Assembly (NCBI RefSeq): GCF_036409155.1
Contig: NZ_JAZGLW010000001.1
Coordinates: forward strand, 1,984,001-2,048,000
Source: Mycobacterium sp. 050128
GTDB lineage: Bacteria; Actinomycetota; Actinomycetes; Mycobacteriales; Mycobacteriaceae
Length of the DNA: 64,000 bases
Direction: 5' to 3'
How positions within the stretch are numbered: the stretch's first letter is position 1; each line of letters begins with the position of its first letter. Position numbers and translations under genes: made by a program. Positions 25,858-35,741 of this stretch are shown here, piece after piece. Under the pieces are notes generated by a model that ran no database searches, had not been told where the DNA came from, and saw only the letters and a list, made by a program, of their open reading frames with translations.

Positions 25858-28173
25858 CTAGGGCAACTCCGCAAGCACCAGTCGCAGCACTTGTACGGCT
25901 CCCGCCTTATCCAGCGGGTCATTCCCGTTGCCGCACTTGGGGGACTGGACGCACGACGGACAGCCCATCGGGCATTCACACGCCTCGACGGCCGCGGCAG
26001 TGGCACTCAACCAGGTTCGCGCCTGCCGAAAACCGCGTTCGGCGAAGCCCGCCCCGCCCGGATACCCGTCATAGACGAATACGCTGGGCTCGCCCAGCGG
26101 ACCGAGGGCGGTGGACATTCCGCCGATATCCCCGCGATCGCAGCTGGCCACCAACGGCAGCAACCCAATCGCGGCGTGTTCGGCGGCGTGCAACGAGCCG
26201 GGAATCCGCGTTGCGTCAATTCCCTTGCTTGCCAATGCTTCCGGCGTGATGGTGTACATGACCGCAGTGGTGTCCAGGACGTGCTCGGGCATGTCCAGCT
26301 CGATGAAATCGATGACCTCCCCGGACAGACGCCGACGTAGGTACCCCACGACCTGGTGGGTGACCCGGACCGGCACCACGCCCAGGGTCACCGGGCCGAA
26401 CGTCGACTGCTCGCCGCTGCCGGTGACCTTGATGTCGGTGATTTCGCGGGCGAACGTCGCATAACCGGGATCCTCGGCGTGCACGAACGCGATTGCCTCC
26501 TCGAGATCCAGCGAATCGACGACGTACGTGTCGCCCTGGTGCAGATACACCGCGCCGGGGTGCACCGAGGCGGGAGCCTGACCGAGGCCGGTGCTGCCCA
26601 GCAGTCGCCCGGTGTCGGCCTCCACGATGACGATCTGGCCGCCTGCCGAGCCCCGGATGTCCACCGCCCCATGCGGTTCTAGCCCGGGCACGGGGAAGTA
26701 CTTGCCGGCGCGCCGGCGCAACAACCCGTCGTCGACCAACCCCTCGGCCACCTGCACGGCACCGAATTCTCGAACCTCCACCTCTTCAAGCGGCAATTCT
26801 GTTGCAGCACAAAGCAATTGCGGCCCGAGGAGATAGGGGTTGGCCGGGTCGATCACCACACGCTCGACCGGTTTGTCCAGCAGCGCTGCGGGATTGTGCA
26901 CCAGATACGTGTCCAGCGGATCGTCGCGGGCGATCAACACCACCAGTGCACCCTGCCCACGGCGCCCCGACCGGCCGGCCTGCTGCCAGAACGAGGCAAC
27001 CGTCCCGGGAAAACCGGCCAGCACCACCGCATCCAGCCCGGCGATGTCTACGCCCAATTCCAGCGCGTTGGTGGTGGCCAATCCCCGCAATCGGCCCTCT
27101 GCCAGCGCGCGCTCCAGTGCGTTGCGGTCCTCGGCGAGATAACCGGCCCGATATGACGCCACCTTCTGCGACAGGTCCGCGGCGATGTCGGCCAGCCGCG
27201 CACGGGCGCCCAGCGCGGTCAGCTCGGCAGCCCGCCGGGAACGCACGAACGTCAGGGTCTGGGCGCCCTCGGCGATCAGGTCGGCCATCACCCGCGCCGC
27301 CTCGACGCCAGCCGACCGTCGCACCGGGGCGCCGTGTTCGCCGGTGACGTCGGTGCGCAGCGCCGGTTCCCACAACGCGACGGTGCGCTCGCCCTGCGGT
27401 GAGCCGTCTTCGGTGACCTCCTCGACCGGCAGACCGATGAGTTCGGCCGCCGTCTCGCCGGGCGAATCCGTCGTCGCGCTGGCGAAAATGAAGGTCGGCT
27501 GGAATCCTGGTCGAGCCGAGTAACGCGCGCACAGCCGCAGCAGGCGGCGCAACACCATTGCCACGTTCGAGCCGAAAACACCGCGGTAGTAATGACATTC
27601 GTCGACGACTACGAAGCGCAGCCCGCGCAGCAGGACGGCCCAGCGCGGATGATTTCGCAAGATCGACAGATGGATCATGTCCGGGTTGGAGAACAGCCAG
27701 CGGGAACGCTCGCGCGCGAACCGGCGAACTTCGGCGGGGCTGTCGCCGTCGTACGCGGTGGGTGCGACATCCGCTAATCGCGGCACCGCGGTGGTCAGAG
27801 CGTGCGCAGCGCGCAACTGGTCGTGACCAAGGGCCTTCGTCGGAGACAGGTACAGCACCCGGGCCAACGGATCCGTCGCCAGCACGTTGAGTACCGGCAG
27901 TTGATAGGCCAGCGACTTGCCCGATGCGGTACCCGTGCTGACCACGACATGACGACCGGCGTGGGCCAATTCGGCGGCCTGCGCCTGGTGTGACCACGGT
28001 GTGGTGATGCCGCGGTCGGTAAAGGCCGCAATGACGTCGGATTCGGCCCATTGGGGCCAACTGTGCGGCCGGCCACTGCGCGCGGGCAGCTCCGCGACGT
28101 GGCGCAGCGGATGCTCGTCCGGGGCAGTTCCCGCGAGCGCGACCGCGAGCAGGTCGCTGCCGAAACTCGCCAC
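25858..28173 (-). CDS. DEAD/DEAH-box helicase of the helicase/secretion neighbourhood (Rv3649 family)
   Basis: A superfamily 2 helicase of 771 residues, exactly the length of Rv3649. Walker A is VSTGTASGKSLAY (about 78-90), the Walker B motif is VVDECHYYRG (DECH), and SAT (FASATTDS) and motif VI (QQAGRSGRRGQ) follow. The C-terminus carries four closely spaced cysteines (C-x-CPMGCPSC, then VQSPKC) that may bind metal. The GTG at 28173 is chosen because GGAGGG sits 7-8 bases upstream, and it gives the family length. The role is unproven; family members are linked to DNA repair (MrfA-like) and to the Tad neighbourhood. Confidence 0.92.
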   Translation of the reverse strand: MASFGSDLLAVALAGTAPDEHPLRHVAELPARSGRPHSWPQWAESDVIAAFTDRGITTPWSHQAQAAELAHAGRHVVVSTGTASGKSLAYQLPVLNVLATDPLARVLYLSPTKALGHDQLRAAHALTTAVPRLADVAPTAYDGDSPAEVRRFARERSRWLFSNPDMIHLSILRNHPRWAVLLRGLRFVVVDECHYYRGVFGSNVAMVLRRLLRLCARYSARPGFQPTFIFASATTDSPGETAAELIGLPVEEVTEDGSPQGERTVALWEPALRTDVTGEHGAPVRRSAGVEAARVMADLIAEGAQTLTFVRSRRAAELTALGARARLADIAADLSQKVASYRAGYLAEDRNALERALAEGRLRGLATTNALELGVDIAGLDAVVLAGFPGTVASFWQQAGRSGRRGQGALVVLIARDDPLDTYLVHNPAALLDKPVERVVIDPANPYLLGPQLLCAATELPLEEVEVREFGAVQVAEGLVDDGLLRRRAGKYFPVPGLEPHGAVDIRGSAGGQIVIVEADTGRLLGSTGLGQAPASVHPGAVYLHQGDTYVVDSLDLEEAIAFVHAEDPGYATFAREITDIKVTGSGEQSTFGPVTLGVVPVRVTHQVVGYLRRRLSGEVIDFIELDMPEHVLDTTAVMYTITPEALASKGIDATRIPGSLHAAEHAAIGLLPLVASCDRGDIGGMSTALGPLGEPSVFVYDGYPGGAGFAERGFRQARTWLSATAAAVEACECPMGCPSCVQSPKCGNGNDPLDKAGAVQVLRLVLAELP

Positions 28174-28421
28174 GTCACACCCTCCAAGGATCAGTCGGGG
28201 ACACAAGTCTGTCGCCGACGCGACGAACATGATTGACTGTTTGCGGTCGTAGCTTCTGTGTTCGTGTCAAAACTTCGCAGGATCGACGTTGCGACCCGCG
28301 GTTCCTGCGAGGTTAACGGTCGGGTGAAGTTCCGACGACTCCGCGAGGTATGGCGGTGACAACGGGCCCGGAGCACCGAAAAGCGGTGCTCCGAACCTTG
28401 AAGAAAAGGAAAGATCGAGAA

Positions 28422-28625
28422 ATGCCGAAGGGAACTGTGAAGTGGTTCAACGCGGAGAAGGGGTTCGGCTTCATCGCCCCTGAAGATGGTTCCGCGGACG
28501 TTTTTGTCCACTACACGGAGATCCAGGGTTCGGGATTCCGCACCCTCGAAGAAAATCAGCAGGTCGAGTTCGAGATCGGCCACAGCCCTAAGGGCCCCCA
28601 GGCCACCGGAGTCCGCTCCGCTTAA
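28422..28625 (+). CDS. cspA: Cold-shock protein CspA
   Basis: A 67-residue OB-fold RNA chaperone. RNP1-like KGFGFI and RNP2-like VFVHY motifs are both present, after the start [15 protein letters not shown] purine-rich AAGAAAAGGAAAGA sequence precedes the ATG. About 250 bases separate it from the divergent helicase gene, leaving room for a leader. It is a single-gene unit closed by a strong terminator. Confidence 0.96.
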   Translation: MPKGTVKWFNAEKGFGFIAPEDGSADVFVHYTEIQGSGFRTLEENQQVEFEIGHSPKGPQATGVRSA

Positions 28626-28643
28626 ATCGAGCAGATTCGGACG

Positions 28644-28689
28644 AAAACCCCCCGTGCAACCCGCCCTGCGGGTGTCGCCGGGGGGTTTT
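28644..28689 (+). terminator. Intrinsic terminator after cspA
   Basis: The arms AAAACCCCCCG and CGGGGGGTTTT are perfectly complementary across a 24-base GC-rich loop and end in a T-run, 19 bases after the cspA stop. Confidence 0.85.
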
Positions 28690-28803
28690 CACTATCTATT
28701 CATTCCTGCGCAACCTTTGGCTGGAAGCGGGCGACACGCCACCTGTCTCGCCGCGCCGGATGCCTGAAAGCGGGGACGGCCGGCCTGGCTTACTGTCGGT
28801 GTG

Positions 28804-29403
28804 GTGAGCCAGCTTTCCTTCTTCACAGCGGAGGCGGTACCGCCCGCCGTCGCCGATCTGTGCGGGGTGCTGGCGGCCTCTGGCCAAATCGTGACCGTGG
28901 GCGCCCCAGATGTCTCCGAGGGCCGTGGCGCCCGGCTATCGGTCGTCGTGGATCAGCTCTGGCGCGCCACGGCGCTGGCCGAGATGATCTCCGAGGCCGG
29001 CTTGGTCCCCGAGATCGGCCGCACGGACGAAGACACACCTTTGGTGCGGACGGCGATCGACCCGTCGCTGAGCGCGATCGCGGCCGAATGGACCCGCGGC
29101 GCGGTCAAGACGGTGCCGCCGCGGTGGCTGCCCGGTCCGCGCGAATTGCGGGCGTGGACCATCGCCGCGGGCACGCCCGAGGGCGAGCACTACCAGCTCG
29201 GTCTGGATCCCCATGCCCCCGACACCCATTCGCCGCTGGCGTCGGCGCTGATGCGGGTCGGGATCGCGCCCACCCTGATCGGCACCCGCGGGGGGCGCCC
29301 GGCGCTGCGGATCAGCGGCCGCCGCAGGCTGTCGCGGCTGGTAGAGAACGTGGGGGAACATCCTGACGGTGCCGAGGCGTTGGCGCTGTGGCCGCGGGTT
29401 TAA
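28804..29403 (+). CDS. Conserved hypothetical protein (Rv3647c family)
   Basis: A soluble protein of about 199 residues beginning VSQLSFFTAEAVPPAVADL. It has no signal peptide or membrane helix. Two Arg-rich patches lie near the end (GGRPALRISGRRRLSRLVE). It is conserved immediately upstream of topA in mycobacteria; no catalytic motif is evident. Two adjacent GTG codons (28801, 28804) could start it. The basic C-terminal part would suit nucleic-acid contact, but that is a guess. Confidence 0.75.
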   Translation: MSQLSFFTAEAVPPAVADLCGVLAASGQIVTVGAPDVSEGRGARLSVVVDQLWRATALAEMISEAGLVPEIGRTDEDTPLVRTAIDPSLSAIAAEWTRGAVKTVPPRWLPGPRELRAWTIAAGTPEGEHYQLGLDPHAPDTHSPLASALMRVGIAPTLIGTRGGRPALRISGRRRLSRLVENVGEHPDGAEALALWPRV

Positions 29404-29581
29404 CCGCGCAGCCCCGGATCGCGAAACCGTGCAAAGCGACGATTTGCAGGCGCCCGGGACGGCACCCGACACACCGGTTTGGCCGTCGCTAAGACCTGCG
29501 TCTTCGGGGAGTCGGTTTGCGTCTGCCCGCCTCAGGGTGCGAAATTGTCAGGTGCCCGAAGGGAAGGAACGCCGGCGTATC

Positions 29582-29602
29582 TGAATTTCAGCGGAATTTC
29601 AG
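29582..29602 (+). promoter_or_regulatory. Two direct repeats in the topA leader
   Basis: GAATTTCAG occurs twice, at 29583-29591 and 29594-29602, spaced by 11 bases (one helical turn). It is about 75 bases before the topA start, in the only AT-rich patch of the 270-base gap. It may be a regulator site or a chance repeat. Confidence 0.3.
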
Positions 29603-29675
29603 ACGTCTGCCGGTCATTCTTCCTGCAGGGCGGCCTCGAACGGAGGCCGAGAGAAGAGATGGAGCGTAAGCGCAG

Positions 29676-32489
29676 GTGGCTGATCCAACAAAAGGCCGCG
29701 ACAGCAGCGGCAATGGCAGCCTGAGGCGACTTGTGATCGTCGAGTCGCCGACTAAAGCGCGCAAACTCGCGGGCTACCTGGGCTCCGCCTACATCGTCGA
29801 GTCGTCGCGTGGGCACATCCGCGACCTGCCGCGCGCCGCCGCCGACGTGCCCGCCAAATTCAAGTCCGAGCCGTGGGCGCGGCTGGGCGTCAACGTCGAC
29901 CACGACTTCGAGCCGCTCTACATCATCAGCCCGGAAAAGAAGAGCACGGTCACCGAGCTCAAGGGCCTTTTGAAAGACGTCGACGAGCTCTACCTGGCTA
30001 CGGATGGTGACCGCGAGGGTGAGGCCATCGCCTGGCACCTGATGGAAACGCTGAAGCCGCGCATTCCGGTCAAGCGGATGGTGTTCCACGAGATCACCGA
30101 GCCGGCCATCCTCGAGGCCGCGCAAAACCCCCGCGACCTCGACATCGACCTGGTCGACGCGCAGGAAACCCGCCGCATCCTGGACCGGTTATACGGCTAC
30201 GAAGTCAGTCCGGTGCTGTGGAAGAAGGTCGCGCCCAGGCTGTCGGCCGGCCGGGTGCAGTCGGTGGCCACCCGCATCATCGTGCAGCGCGAACGCGACC
30301 GCATGGCGTTTCGCAGCGCGGCGTACTGGGACATCGTTGCCCAGCTGGACGCCAGCGTGTCCGACGCCAACGCGCAGCCGCCCACCTTCACCGCCCGGCT
30401 GACCTCTGTCGACGGATTGCGGGTCGCGACCGGACGTGACTTCGACTCGCTGGGCACGCTGCGTAAGGCCGACGAGGTCGTGGTGCTCAACGAGGCGCGG
30501 GCCACGGAGCTGGCCACCGGTTTGCGGGGAGCTCAGCTGTCGGTGGCCTCGGTCGAGGAGAAGCCCTACACCCGACGGCCGTACGCGCCGTTCATGACGT
30601 CGACGTTGCAGCAGGAGGCCGGCCGCAAGCTGCGGTTCTCGTCGGAGCGGACGATGAGCATCGCGCAGCGGCTCTACGAAAACGGCTACATCACCTATAT
30701 GCGTACCGACTCGACGACGCTGTCGCAGTCGGCGATCAACGCGGCGCGCACCCAGGCCAGTCAGCTCTACGGCGACGAGTACGTGTCCCCGTCGCCGCGG
30801 CAGTACACCCGCAAGGTCAAGAACGCCCAGGAAGCCCACGAGGCGATTCGCCCGGCGGGCGAGACGTTCGCCACCCCGGATGCGGTGCGCCGTGAACTCG
30901 ACGGCGACGAGTTCCGACTCTACGAGCTGATCTGGCAGCGCACGGTGGCCTCGCAGATGGCCGACGCACGCGGGACCACGCTGAGTCTGCGGATCGCCGG
31001 CACCTCGCGAAACCAGGGGGCCGGCCCGGAAGGCGACCAGCCGGTCGTCTTCTCGGCCAGCGGTCGAACAATCACCTTCGCCGGCTTCCTGAAGGCCTAC
31101 GTGGAAACCGTGGACGAATTGGCCGGCGGCGAGGCCGACGACGCCGAGCGCCGGCTGCCCCAGCTCACCGAGGGGCAACGGCTGGCGGCCCTCGAGCTCA
31201 CCCCCGACGGCCACGCCACCAGCCCGCCGGCCCGCTACACCGAGGCCTCGCTGGTCAAGGCGCTCGAGGAGCTGGGTATCGGCCGTCCGTCGACGTATTC
31301 GTCGATCATCAAGACCATCCAAGACCGCGGCTACGTGCACAAGAAGGGCAGCGCGCTGGTGCCCTCGTGGGTCGCGTTCGCCGTCACCGGCCTGCTGGAA
31401 CAGCATTTCGGCCGTCTCGTCGACTACGACTTCACCGCGGCGATGGAAGACGAGCTCGACGCGATCGCGTCGGGCAGCGAGCAACGCACCAACTGGCTCA
31501 ACAACTTCTACTTCGGCGGCGACCACGGCGTGCAGGATTCGGTGGCGCGCGCCGGAGGGCTCAAGAAGCTCGTCGGTGTCAACCTCGAGGGAATCGACGC
31601 TCGAGAAGTCAACTCCATCAAGCTGTTTGATGATTCGGAAGGCCGCCCGGTCTACGTCCGGGTCGGCAAGAACGGGCCGTACCTGGAGCGCACGGTCGTC
31701 GGCGAGGACGGCGAGACGAAGCCGCAGCGTGCCAACCTCAACGACTCGCTGACTCCCGACGAGCTGACGCTGGAGGTGGCCGAAGAGCTTTTCGCCACCC
31801 CGCAAGAGGGTCGCTCGCTGGGCGTGGACCCGCAGACCGGACACGAAATCCTGGCCAGGGACGGCCGTTACGGGCCGTACGTCACCGAGGTCCTGCCCGA
31901 GCCGCCGCCGGACGACGGTGACGCGGCCCCGGCGAAGAAGGGCAAGAAGCCCACCGGCCCCAAGCCACGCACCGGCTCACTGCTGCGCACCATGGATCTG
32001 CAGACCGTCACGCTCGAGGACGCGCTGAAACTGCTGTCGTTGCCCCGGGTGGTCGGTGTCGACCCTGCGTCGGGCGAGGAGATCACCGCGCAGAACGGGC
32101 GCTATGGCCCGTACCTGAAGCGCGGCACGGATTCTCGTTCGCTGGCGACCGAAGAGCAGATGTTCACGATCACCCTGGACGAGGCGCTCAAAATCTACGC
32201 TGAGCCGAAACGCCGTGGCCGGCAAGCTGCTTCGGCTCCGCCGTTGCGCGAGCTGGGCAACGACCCGGCGTCGGGCAACCCAATGGTGGTGAAGGACGGC
32301 CGATTTGGGCCGTATGTCACCGACGGCGAGACCAACGCCAGCCTGCGCAAGGGCGACGACGTGCTGTCGATCACTGACCAGCGCGCCGCCGAGTTGCTGG
32401 CCGACCGGCGGGCCCGGGGTCCGGCGAAACGGCCCGCGAAGAAGACCACGCGCAAGGCGCCGGCGAAAAAGGCCGCCAAGCGCAGTTAG
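29676..32489 (+). CDS. topA: DNA topoisomerase I
   Basis: A type IA topoisomerase of 937 residues that relaxes negative supercoils. The TOPRIM domain starts at LVIVESPTKA, with DxD in the LATDGDREGEA motif. The active-site tyrosine lies in YMRTDSTTLS. As in other mycobacteria there are no zinc fingers; the C-terminus instead has repeated G-RYGPY/NGPYL domains and a Lys/Ala-rich tail (KRPAKKTTRKAPAKKAAKRS) that speeds strand passage. GTG at 29676 is the start. It is essential in mycobacteria. Confidence 0.97.
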   Translation: MADPTKGRDSSGNGSLRRLVIVESPTKARKLAGYLGSAYIVESSRGHIRDLPRAAADVPAKFKSEPWARLGVNVDHDFEPLYIISPEKKSTVTELKGLLKDVDELYLATDGDREGEAIAWHLMETLKPRIPVKRMVFHEITEPAILEAAQNPRDLDIDLVDAQETRRILDRLYGYEVSPVLWKKVAPRLSAGRVQSVATRIIVQRERDRMAFRSAAYWDIVAQLDASVSDANAQPPTFTARLTSVDGLRVATGRDFDSLGTLRKADEVVVLNEARATELATGLRGAQLSVASVEEKPYTRRPYAPFMTSTLQQEAGRKLRFSSERTMSIAQRLYENGYITYMRTDSTTLSQSAINAARTQASQLYGDEYVSPSPRQYTRKVKNAQEAHEAIRPAGETFATPDAVRRELDGDEFRLYELIWQRTVASQMADARGTTLSLRIAGTSRNQGAGPEGDQPVVFSASGRTITFAGFLKAYVETVDELAGGEADDAERRLPQLTEGQRLAALELTPDGHATSPPARYTEASLVKALEELGIGRPSTYSSIIKTIQDRGYVHKKGSALVPSWVAFAVTGLLEQHFGRLVDYDFTAAMEDELDAIASGSEQRTNWLNNFYFGGDHGVQDSVARAGGLKKLVGVNLEGIDAREVNSIKLFDDSEGRPVYVRVGKNGPYLERTVVGEDGETKPQRANLNDSLTPDELTLEVAEELFATPQEGRSLGVDPQTGHEILARDGRYGPYVTEVLPEPPPDDGDAAPAKKGKKPTGPKPRTGSLLRTMDLQTVTLEDALKLLSLPRVVGVDPASGEEITAQNGRYGPYLKRGTDSRSLATEEQMFTITLDEALKIYAEPKRRGRQAASAPPLRELGNDPASGNPMVVKDGRFGPYVTDGETNASLRKGDDVLSITDQRAAELLADRRARGPAKRPAKKTTRKAPAKKAAKRS

Positions 32490-32501
32490 CGCCCGAGGCA
32501 A

Positions 32502-34118
32502 TCACATAATTTCGCTGGCTACGTCTTGATTGACGGCGCGCGGGGAAGAAACCGACTGCGGCACAGCCAGATTCAACGGCCGGGCCAGCTGAGTAGGCGC
32601 GGCGCGCCCGCGTAGCTCGACCACCTCGCCGACATCCCAGCACAGCGCTTCGGCGTCCAGCGCGCCGCTGACCGCGATCGCCGACGCCAGCACATGCCCG
32701 GGCTCGAGCTTGGCCAGCTCGGTCAGCCGTGCCGCCTCGTTGACCGGGTCGCCGATCACGGTGTACTCGAAGCGGGCCTGCGCGCCGATATGGCCGGCGA
32801 TGGCCCGCCCGGAGGACACCCCGACGCCGAACTCGGCCGCGCCGATCACCGGCAGGAGTTCGTCGTGCAGCTCCCGGGCGGCCGCCAGCGCGCCACCGGA
32901 GGCGTCCGGGTGTTCGATCGGCGCGCCGAAGATGGCCAGCGCGGCGTCGCCCTGGAACTTGTTGACGAAGCCGCCGTGGCGCCCGACGGTGTCGACCACC
33001 ACCCGGAAAAATTCGTTGAGCAGGTGGACCACCTCGGCGGGCGGACGCGTCGCGGCGAGCTGGGTTGAGCCGACCAGGTCGACGAACAGCACCGCGACGT
33101 CGCGTTCCTGGCCACCCAATTCGGTGCCGCGTTCCAGCGCCCGGCGGGCCACGTCCTCGCCGACGTAGCGGCCGAACAGGTCGCGCAGCCGCTGCCGCTC
33201 GGACAGGTCGCGGACCATGTCGTTGAAGCCGGCCTGCAGCAGGCCGAGCTCACTGGCGTCATAGATCTGCATGTGCGCGTTGTAGTTTCCGCGCTGCACC
33301 TCCGAGAGCGCCCAGCGCAGCTGGCGCAGCGGGTCGGCGATCGACATGGCCACCAGCAGGGTGCTGATCAGCCCGACGCCCAGCGCGGTCAGGGCCAGCA
33401 AGAGGATGGGATTGAACAGGCTCTCGGGTGCGGCACGGAGCAGCGACACCTTGTCGGCCACGACGGCCAGCACGATCGCCAGCAGCGGCACCGCGGTGGA
33501 CAGCATCCAGGTCAGGATCTGGCGCAGGATGACGCCGGGCGCCTTGACGTTCTCCGGTACGCCGCTGCGCAGGGCGGCCACGGCCACCGGCCGCAGTACT
33601 CGTTCGGATTGCAGGTAGCCGATGATCGCGGTTGCAGCGGCCCCCAATGCGGTCGCGACGGTGACGACGGGCGCGGCGAACCGGGCCACCGACCAGCTGG
33701 CGACGACGAAAACCACGCCGCCGATGCACCAGTACACGACCGTGCTCACGGTGCGGTAGTACGGCATCCGCAGGGCACGGCTGCGGGCCAGTTCGGTGGC
33801 AGCGGGATCAGTCTCGGCGAGCATGTTGTCGCGGCGTTGCCAGCGGAACACCGGCAGCAGCAGTCTGAGGTTGACCACCACACCAACGAGAAACAGGATG
33901 ACCAGCGTGCTGGCGAAGATCGCCAGGTTGAGCGTGGGCAGATCCTGCAGTTGAATACGGTCCTGGGGCGGGAGGCCGTAGCGCAGGAAGCCGAGCACGA
34001 ACAGGGCGCCGATGATGTCGGCCTGCAGCATGCTCAGCGAGAACAGTGGCCATGGAGTGCGCACTACCCACCGGACGAACGCGCTGATTCGCCCGGGCAG
34101 AGCACCCGGTGTTGCCAC
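32502..34118 (-). CDS. Membrane adenylyl cyclase with HAMP domain (Rv3645 type)
   Basis: A class III nucleotide cyclase of about 538 residues. Six transmembrane helices fill residues 15-330. A HAMP linker follows (SIADPLRQLRWALSEVQRGNY) and then the catalytic domain. Metal and substrate residues are visible in VLFVDLVGST, KFQGDAALAIFGAP and FEYTVIGDPVNEAARL. In M. tuberculosis Rv3645 is a major cAMP source, linked to fatty-acid tolerance and intrinsic drug resistance. A GTG at 34118 is preferred to the TTG just before it. It converges with topA and is divergent from holB. Confidence 0.93.
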   Translation of the reverse strand: MATPGALPGRISAFVRWVVRTPWPLFSLSMLQADIIGALFVLGFLRYGLPPQDRIQLQDLPTLNLAIFASTLVILFLVGVVVNLRLLLPVFRWQRRDNMLAETDPAATELARSRALRMPYYRTVSTVVYWCIGGVVFVVASWSVARFAAPVVTVATALGAAATAIIGYLQSERVLRPVAVAALRSGVPENVKAPGVILRQILTWMLSTAVPLLAIVLAVVADKVSLLRAAPESLFNPILLLALTALGVGLISTLLVAMSIADPLRQLRWALSEVQRGNYNAHMQIYDASELGLLQAGFNDMVRDLSERQRLRDLFGRYVGEDVARRALERGTELGGQERDVAVLFVDLVGSTQLAATRPPAEVVHLLNEFFRVVVDTVGRHGGFVNKFQGDAALAIFGAPIEHPDASGGALAAARELHDELLPVIGAAEFGVGVSSGRAIAGHIGAQARFEYTVIGDPVNEAARLTELAKLEPGHVLASAIAVSGALDAEALCWDVGEVVELRGRAAPTQLARPLNLAVPQSVSSPRAVNQDVASEIM

Positions 34119-34273
34119 CAACCCACCGTATCGGTCAGCAGGGACTACCCGGTAACCCTTAATCGCTTCGGCAAGTCGCCGGGTCCTGGCGAAATGCCGG
34201 AAAAGATCACGGAACTATCGCGATACGGTAGCCGGGGGGTGGACGTCGTTCTATCTCACTAATGTTGCCGGTG

Positions 34274-35482
34274 ATGTCCGGAGTGTTTACGCGGCTGGTA
34301 GGCCAAGACGCGGTTGAGGCCGCGCTGCTCGGCGCTGCGAGGGCCGCCCGAAGTGATCCCGATCACAGCGATGGGGACCACGGGACTATGACACATGCGT
34401 GGCTGATCACCGGCCCGCCGGGGTCGGGGCGTTCGGTTGCCGCGTTGTGCTTCGCGGCCGCGCTGCAATGCACGTCCGACGGCGAGCCCGGCTGCGGGCA
34501 GTGCCGGGCCTGCACGACGACGATGGCCGGCACCCACGCCGACGTTCGCCGGGTGATCCCCGAAGGCCTCTCCATCGGCGTCGACGAGATGCGTGCGATC
34601 GTGCAGACCGCGTCGCGGCGCCCGACGACCGGGCACTGGCAGATCGTGGTGGTCGAGGACGCCGATCGGCTGACCGAGGGTGCCGGCAACGCGCTGTTGA
34701 AGGTGGTCGAGGAACCGCCGCCGTCGACGGTGTTCCTGTTGTGCGCGCCGTCGGTCGATCCCGAAGACATCGCGGTCACGCTGCGGTCGAGATGCCGGCA
34801 CGTCGCTCTGGTGACGCCCTCGACCGAGTCGATCGCGCAGGTGCTGATCGACAGCGACGGCCTGAGCGCCGACACGGCGAACTGGGCGGCGTCAGTCAGC
34901 GGCGGCCACGTGGGGCGGGCGCGCCGGTTGGCGACCGACTCGGAGGCACGGGAGCGGAGGGAGCGGGCGTTGGCATTGGTGCGCGATGCGGCGACCCCGG
35001 CGCGCGCCTACGCCGCCGCCGAAGAGTTGGTGGCCGCGGCCGAAACCGAGGCCGTCGTATTGACCGCTGACCGCGCCGAGGCCGAGACCGAGGAGCTGCG
35101 GACGGCGCTGGGGGCCGGGGGCACCGGTAAAGGCACCGCCGGGGCCATGCGCGGCGCCGCGGGCGCGATCAAGGATCTCGAGCGTCGGCAGAAGTCCCGC
35201 CAGACCAGGGCCTCGCGCGATGCGCTGGACCGAGCGCTGATCGACCTGGCCACCTACTTCCGTGACGCGCTGGTGGTCTCGGCCCGCGCGGGTGGGGTGC
35301 GGGCCAACCATCCCGACATGGCCGAGCGGGTGGCGGCGCTGGCCGCGCATGCCGCACCCGATCGGCTGTTGCGCTGCATCGAGGCGGTGCTTGCGTGCCG
35401 CGAAGCGCTGGCGGTCAACGTCAAACCCAAGTTCGCCGTCGACGCGATGGTGGCCACCATCGGTCAGGAACTGCGGGACTGA
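34274..35482 (+). CDS. holB: DNA polymerase III delta' subunit
   Basis: A clamp-loader AAA+ subunit of about 402 residues. It starts at MSGVFTRLVGQD and has a P-loop variant GPPGSGRS, a four-cysteine zinc module (GCGQCRACTTT with an upstream Cys), the VVVEDADRLTEGAGNALLK region and the SRC arginine motif (RSRC). A long alpha-helical tail follows. Upstream in-frame starts at 34262 and 34271 exist; 34274 gives the family length. The P-loop Arg in place of Lys agrees with delta' being a poor ATPase. The tRNA-Thr gene follows. Confidence 0.94.
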   Translation: MSGVFTRLVGQDAVEAALLGAARAARSDPDHSDGDHGTMTHAWLITGPPGSGRSVAALCFAAALQCTSDGEPGCGQCRACTTTMAGTHADVRRVIPEGLSIGVDEMRAIVQTASRRPTTGHWQIVVVEDADRLTEGAGNALLKVVEEPPPSTVFLLCAPSVDPEDIAVTLRSRCRHVALVTPSTESIAQVLIDSDGLSADTANWAASVSGGHVGRARRLATDSEARERRERALALVRDAATPARAYAAAEELVAAAETEAVVLTADRAEAETEELRTALGAGGTGKGTAGAMRGAAGAIKDLERRQKSRQTRASRDALDRALIDLATYFRDALVVSARAGGVRANHPDMAERVAALAAHAAPDRLLRCIEAVLACREALAVNVKPKFAVDAMVATIGQELRD

Positions 35483-35547
35483 GCGGGCCGGTTTTTGGGC
35501 GTGCGCGCCCGGCTGCCGTAGACTCGTGCCGCCCAGCTTGAGGGTGC

Positions 35548-35623
35548 GCCGCCTTAGCTCAGTCGGTAGAGCGATTCACTCGTAATGAATAGGTCGGGGG
35601 TTCGATTCCCCCAGGCGGCTCCA
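35548..35623 (+). tRNA. tRNA-Thr (anticodon CGT)
   Basis: A full cloverleaf: acceptor GCCGCCT/AGGCGGC, D-arm with TAGCTCAGTCGGTAGAGC, anticodon stem ATTCA/TGAAT around loop CTCGTAA (anticodon CGT, reading ACG), and T-arm GGGGGTTCGATTCCCCC. CCA is encoded at 35621-35623. Confidence 0.97.
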
Positions 35624-35741
35624 TCAGCCCACCGTGAGTTGGGTCACCTTCAGCCCTCATTGGGGCAGCCTCCGGGTCGCTGCGGCGTTGCGTAATGCAG
35701 TCGCTCGATCAAAGGGCGGCACTATTTCGAGCGAGGCCGTG

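Noticed and set aside
30189..31844. A 551-codon minus-strand open frame
   Set aside because: Antisense to topA, whose motifs are all intact; composition is typical of GC-rich shadow frames.
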